In this document: in pieces, positions 32,834 to 35,117 of the stretch
How positions within the stretch are numbered: position 1 is the first letter of the stretch
Layout of the letters: every line of letters begins with the position of its first letter
NCBI RefSeq assembly: GCF_031181555.1
Contig: NZ_JAPSKQ010000020.1
Span: 14,908-50,024, forward strand
Length of the DNA stretch: 35,117 nt
DNA from: Streptomyces sp.
GTDB taxonomy: Bacteria > Actinomycetota > Actinomycetes > Streptomycetales > Streptomycetaceae
Direction: 5' to 3'
The notes under the pieces: generated by a model
What the model saw: only the letters and a program-made list of their open reading frames with translations
What the model was told of the DNA's origin: nothing
Database searches by the model: none
Program-made: the position numbers and the translations under genes

Positions 32834-33772
32834 TCAGGGACAGCGCACGACCTGCCCCGCGTAGGACAGGTTCCCGCCGAAGCCGAACAGCAGGACCGGG
32901 TCGCCGGTCGACACCGCGCCCTGCTCGACGAGCCGGGAGAAGGCGAGCGGGATGCTCGCGGCCGAGGTGTTGCCGGACTCGGTGACGTCGCGGGCGACGA
33001 CGGCGTTGACGGCGCCGATCCTGCGCGCGAGGGGTTCGATGATCCGCAGGTTGGCCTGGTGCAGCACGACGGCCGCGAGGTCCTCGGGCGCCAGTCCCGC
33101 CTTCTCGCAGGCCCGGCGCGCGAGGGACGGCAGCTGTGTGGTCGCCCAGCGGTAGACGCTCTGCCCCTCCTGGGAGAACCGCGGCGGTGTCCCCTCGATC
33201 CGCACCGCGTGCCCCATCTCGGGCACCGAACCCCACAGCACCGGACCGATCCCGCTCTCCCCGCAGGCCTCCACCACGGCCGCGCCCGCCCCGTCGCCGA
33301 CGAGCACGCAGGTGGAACGGTCGGTCCAGTCGGCCACGTCGGACATCTTGTCGGCGCCGACGACCAGGGCCCGGCTCGCGGCGCCGGCCCGCACGGCGTG
33401 GTCCGCGGTGGCCAGGGCGTGGGTGAACCCGGCGCACACCACGTTGACGTCCATCGCGGCGGGTCCGGGGACGCCGAGGCGCGCGGCGACCCGGGCGGCC
33501 ATGTTGGGCGAGCGGTCGATCGCGGTGGACGTGGCGACCAGGACCAGGTCGATCTCGGCGGGCGTCCGGCCGGCCGACGCGAGCGCCTTGGCGGCGGCGT
33601 GCGCGGCCAGTTCGTCGACCGGCTCGTCGGGGCCCGCGATGTGACGGGTGCGGATGCCCACCCGGCTCGTGATCCACTCGTCGCTGGTGTCCACCATGCC
33701 CGCCAGGTCCTCGTTGGTGAGCACCCCGGCGGGCCGGTAGTGGCCGACGGCGGCGATGCGCGAGCCGTTCAT
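32834..33772 (-). CDS. fabH: beta-ketoacyl-ACP synthase III (FabH-type)
   Basis: This encodes 312 aa from ATG 33772 (AGGGGG 8 nt upstream). The full catalytic triad of ketosynthase III is present: C113 in 'VVCAGF', H238 in 'LHQANLRI' and N268 in 'SGNTSAASIP'. The C-terminal 'LLFGFGGNLSYAGQVV' matches the family. KAS III condenses acetyl-CoA or branched acyl-CoA with malonyl-ACP to start fatty acid or polyketide chains. No fabD, acpP or fabF is adjacent, so this is not the housekeeping fab cluster copy. It probably serves as a second FabH or in a specialised pathway. It is monocistronic and divergent from the fdh genes. Confidence 0.93.
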   Translation of the reverse strand: MNGSRIAAVGHYRPAGVLTNEDLAGMVDTSDEWITSRVGIRTRHIAGPDEPVDELAAHAAAKALASAGRTPAEIDLVLVATSTAIDRSPNMAARVAARLGVPGPAAMDVNVVCAGFTHALATADHAVRAGAASRALVVGADKMSDVADWTDRSTCVLVGDGAGAAVVEACGESGIGPVLWGSVPEMGHAVRIEGTPPRFSQEGQSVYRWATTQLPSLARRACEKAGLAPEDLAAVVLHQANLRIIEPLARRIGAVNAVVARDVTESGNTSAASIPLAFSRLVEQGAVSTGDPVLLFGFGGNLSYAGQVVRCP

Positions 33773-34005
33773 GGGTGGATCCCCCTCATGGGTCGGTTGC
33801 GGGATGCACCAGTCTGATCAGTGACTCACGGGTACGGGGGCAGGTGAAGCGACAGGAAACGGGTGCCGGGCTTGTCGGCTTCCGCCTCCCGGAAGGCACC
33901 CGCTTCTCCCTCGAGGGGCCGGACCACCGGCTCGGCGTGCGCGTACTGCGGGAACCGCATCGAGGTGCGCCCGCGGGCGCGCTGTCGTTCGGGTCGGAGT
34001 TCGGC

Positions 34006-34209
34006 ATGCGGGCGGCGGGTACGTGGGACGAGTCGAAGCGGACGGAGACGACCGTGTGCGCGTACTGCGGCGCGGGCCGCGACGTCACCCCGCACGTGCA
34101 GGACAATGAGATCGTGAAGGTCACCTCGCCGCACGACGACCCGGTGGCCCACGGCAACCCGTGCGTCGAGGGACGCTTCGGCTGCCGGCACGTACGCAAC
34201 CGGGACTGA
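34006..34209 (+). pseudogene. N-terminal remnant of a formate dehydrogenase alpha subunit
   Basis: This 67-aa frame from ATG 34006 (GGAG about 6 nt upstream) reads 'TTVCAYCGAGRDVTPHVQDN' and continues with '[19 protein letters not shown]' and 'VEGRFG'. It is the [4Fe-4S]-binding start of a molybdopterin-dependent formate dehydrogenase (normally C-x2-C-x3-C ... C-x-K-GRFG). Only C18, C21 and C53 remain. The third ligand is R25, and Glu replaces the usual Lys after the last Cys. The ~650 residues of catalytic domain are missing, and the frame stops 14 bases before fdhD. It therefore looks like a remnant kept beside its maturation gene. A retained small-protein function cannot be excluded. Confidence 0.6.
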
Positions 34210-34223
34210 TCGGGACTGGGGAC

Positions 34224-35072
34224 ATGGGACGAGTCACGGAACGACGCAAGGTGATCCGCATCCGGGACGGGGCGGTGTCCAGCCGCCCGGACACGCTCGT
34301 CGCCGAGGAGCCCCTGGAGATCCGGCTGAACGGCAGACCACTGGCGATCACCATGCGCACGCCGGGGGACGACTTCGCGCTGGCGGCCGGGTTCCTGGTG
34401 AGCGAAGGAGTGCTGGCGACCGCGTCCGACCTGGAGAACATCGTCTACTGCGCGGGGGCGACGGCCGACGGGTCGAACACCTACAACGTGGTGGACGTGC
34501 GGACCGCCCCGGGTGTGGTGATCCCCGACATCACGCTCGAGCGCAACGTGTACACCACCTCGTCCTGCGGCCTGTGCGGCAAGGCGAGCCTGGACGCGGT
34601 GCGCACCACGGCCCGCCACCCCCTCGCCGACACTCCCCCGCTGCGCCTGGAACCGGAGCTGCTGGCGAGCCTGCCCGACCGGCTGCGCGCGGCCCAGCGG
34701 GTCTTCGACCGCACCGGCGGTCTGCACGCGGCGGCGCTGTTCGACGAGGAGGGCGAGCCGCTGGACGTGCGGGAGGACGTGGGCCGGCACAACGCGGTGG
34801 ACAAGGTCGTCGGCCGCGCCCTGCAGGGCGGGAGACTCCCGCTGTCCCGGACGATCCTGCTGGTCTCCGGCCGGGCCTCCTTCGAGCTGGCTCAGAAGGC
34901 GGTGATGGCCGGCATCCCGGTCCTGGCGGCGGTCTCCGCCCCGTCCTCGCTGGCCGTGGACCTGGCCGCGGAGACGGGCCTGACACTGGTGGGCTTCCTG
35001 CGGGGCGGTTCCATGAACGTGTACGCGGGCGAGGACCGCATCGCCCTGCGGACCGCGGCCGCCCGGGGCTGA
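34224..35072 (+). CDS. fdhD: formate dehydrogenase accessory sulfurtransferase FdhD
   Basis: This encodes 282 aa from ATG 34224 (GGGGAC just upstream). FdhD passes sulfur from a cysteine desulfurase to the molybdenum cofactor of formate dehydrogenase, which is needed for activity. The active-site loop '[14 protein letters not shown]' carries the Cys pair C115 and C118. '[18 protein letters not shown]', '[12 protein letters not shown]', '[18 protein letters not shown]' and '[31 protein letters not shown]' are all family blocks. It is intact although the neighbouring dehydrogenase gene is reduced to a fragment, so a functional dehydrogenase must be elsewhere if FdhD is used. Confidence 0.96.
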   Translation: MGRVTERRKVIRIRDGAVSSRPDTLVAEEPLEIRLNGRPLAITMRTPGDDFALAAGFLVSEGVLATASDLENIVYCAGATADGSNTYNVVDVRTAPGVVIPDITLERNVYTTSSCGLCGKASLDAVRTTARHPLADTPPLRLEPELLASLPDRLRAAQRVFDRTGGLHAAALFDEEGEPLDVREDVGRHNAVDKVVGRALQGGRLPLSRTILLVSGRASFELAQKAVMAGIPVLAAVSAPSSLAVDLAAETGLTLVGFLRGGSMNVYAGEDRIALRTAAARG

Positions 35073-35078
35073 CCGGTC

Positions 35079-35095
35079 CCCCGGCCCTACCGGGG
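35079..35095 (+). terminator. short hairpin after fdhD
   Basis: CCCCGG (35079-35084) pairs with CCGGGG (35090-35095) around 5 bases, 6 bases past the fdhD stop. It is short and close to the window end, so it is only tentative. Confidence 0.35.
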
Positions 35096-35117
35096 CCCTC
35101 CGACCGTACCGGGGCCC

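Noticed and set aside
33826-33960. Minus-strand 44-codon frame with high third-position GC upstream of the formate dehydrogenase remnant
   Set aside because: It could be a gene tail, but there is no ribosome binding site and no family match I can name, and it overlaps the likely promoter region of fabH and the fdh genes.

Overview
This 35.1 kb window is chromosomal DNA of a high-GC actinomycete, almost certainly a Streptomyces. The evidence is the very high overall G+C, third codon positions close to saturation with G or C, frequent GTG starts, 4-base ATGA/GTGA gene overlaps, twin-arginine signals, and Streptomyces-type families (ROK repressor, MHS transporter, FadR-type GntR remnant). I see no insertion sequence, CRISPR array or intact prophage.

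Layout. (1) 32-5248, minus strand: a tightly coupled four-gene set made of a 61-aa protein, a Cys-rich (zinc-ribbon-like) protein, a membrane protein and a large TPR-CHAT protease-like protein. (2) 5414-7474, minus: a paralogue of elongation factor G. It is divergent from an MHS-family transporter (8031-9443, plus), and a 0.55 kb region with repeats lies between them. (3) 9819-11383: a lone von Willebrand A (MIDAS) protein, then tRNA-Leu(GAG) with encoded CCA, then a short possible gene. (4) 11962-20814, minus: an Ebo-type metabolite-traffic operon. Read from its promoter it encodes an inositol-phosphate-synthase-like enzyme, a UbiA prenyltransferase, a TIM-barrel isomerase, EboA, a TatD-like hydrolase, EboE and an alkaline-phosphatase-superfamily protein, followed after about 100 bp by a Tat-exported TIM-barrel protein. 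(5) 20945-32235, minus: a carbohydrate locus with a ROK regulator, a ribose-type ABC importer, a Gfo/Idh/MocA dehydrogenase, a TIM-barrel isomerase/lyase and a 1234-aa secreted protein combining glucose-dehydrogenase-like propeller, PKD, CBM6-like, ThuA and DUF1080 domains. (6) 32519-35072: a truncated GntR regulator, a FabH-type ketosynthase III, a remnant of a formate dehydrogenase alpha subunit and an intact fdhD.

How the genes may work together. The carbohydrate locus fits uptake and oxidation-based cleavage of a glycoside through 3-keto intermediates. A near-identical 24-bp imperfect palindrome lies upstream of both the ROK gene and the secreted multidomain gene, which suggests that the ROK protein controls both. 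The adjacent Ebo-type operon has an inositol-phosphate synthase where canonical Ebo clusters have the dehydroquinate-synthase-like EboD. It is therefore a good candidate for making and handling an unknown prenylated cyclitol-type product. The CHAT operon is the other poorly understood system and may be a protease-based signalling or defence module.
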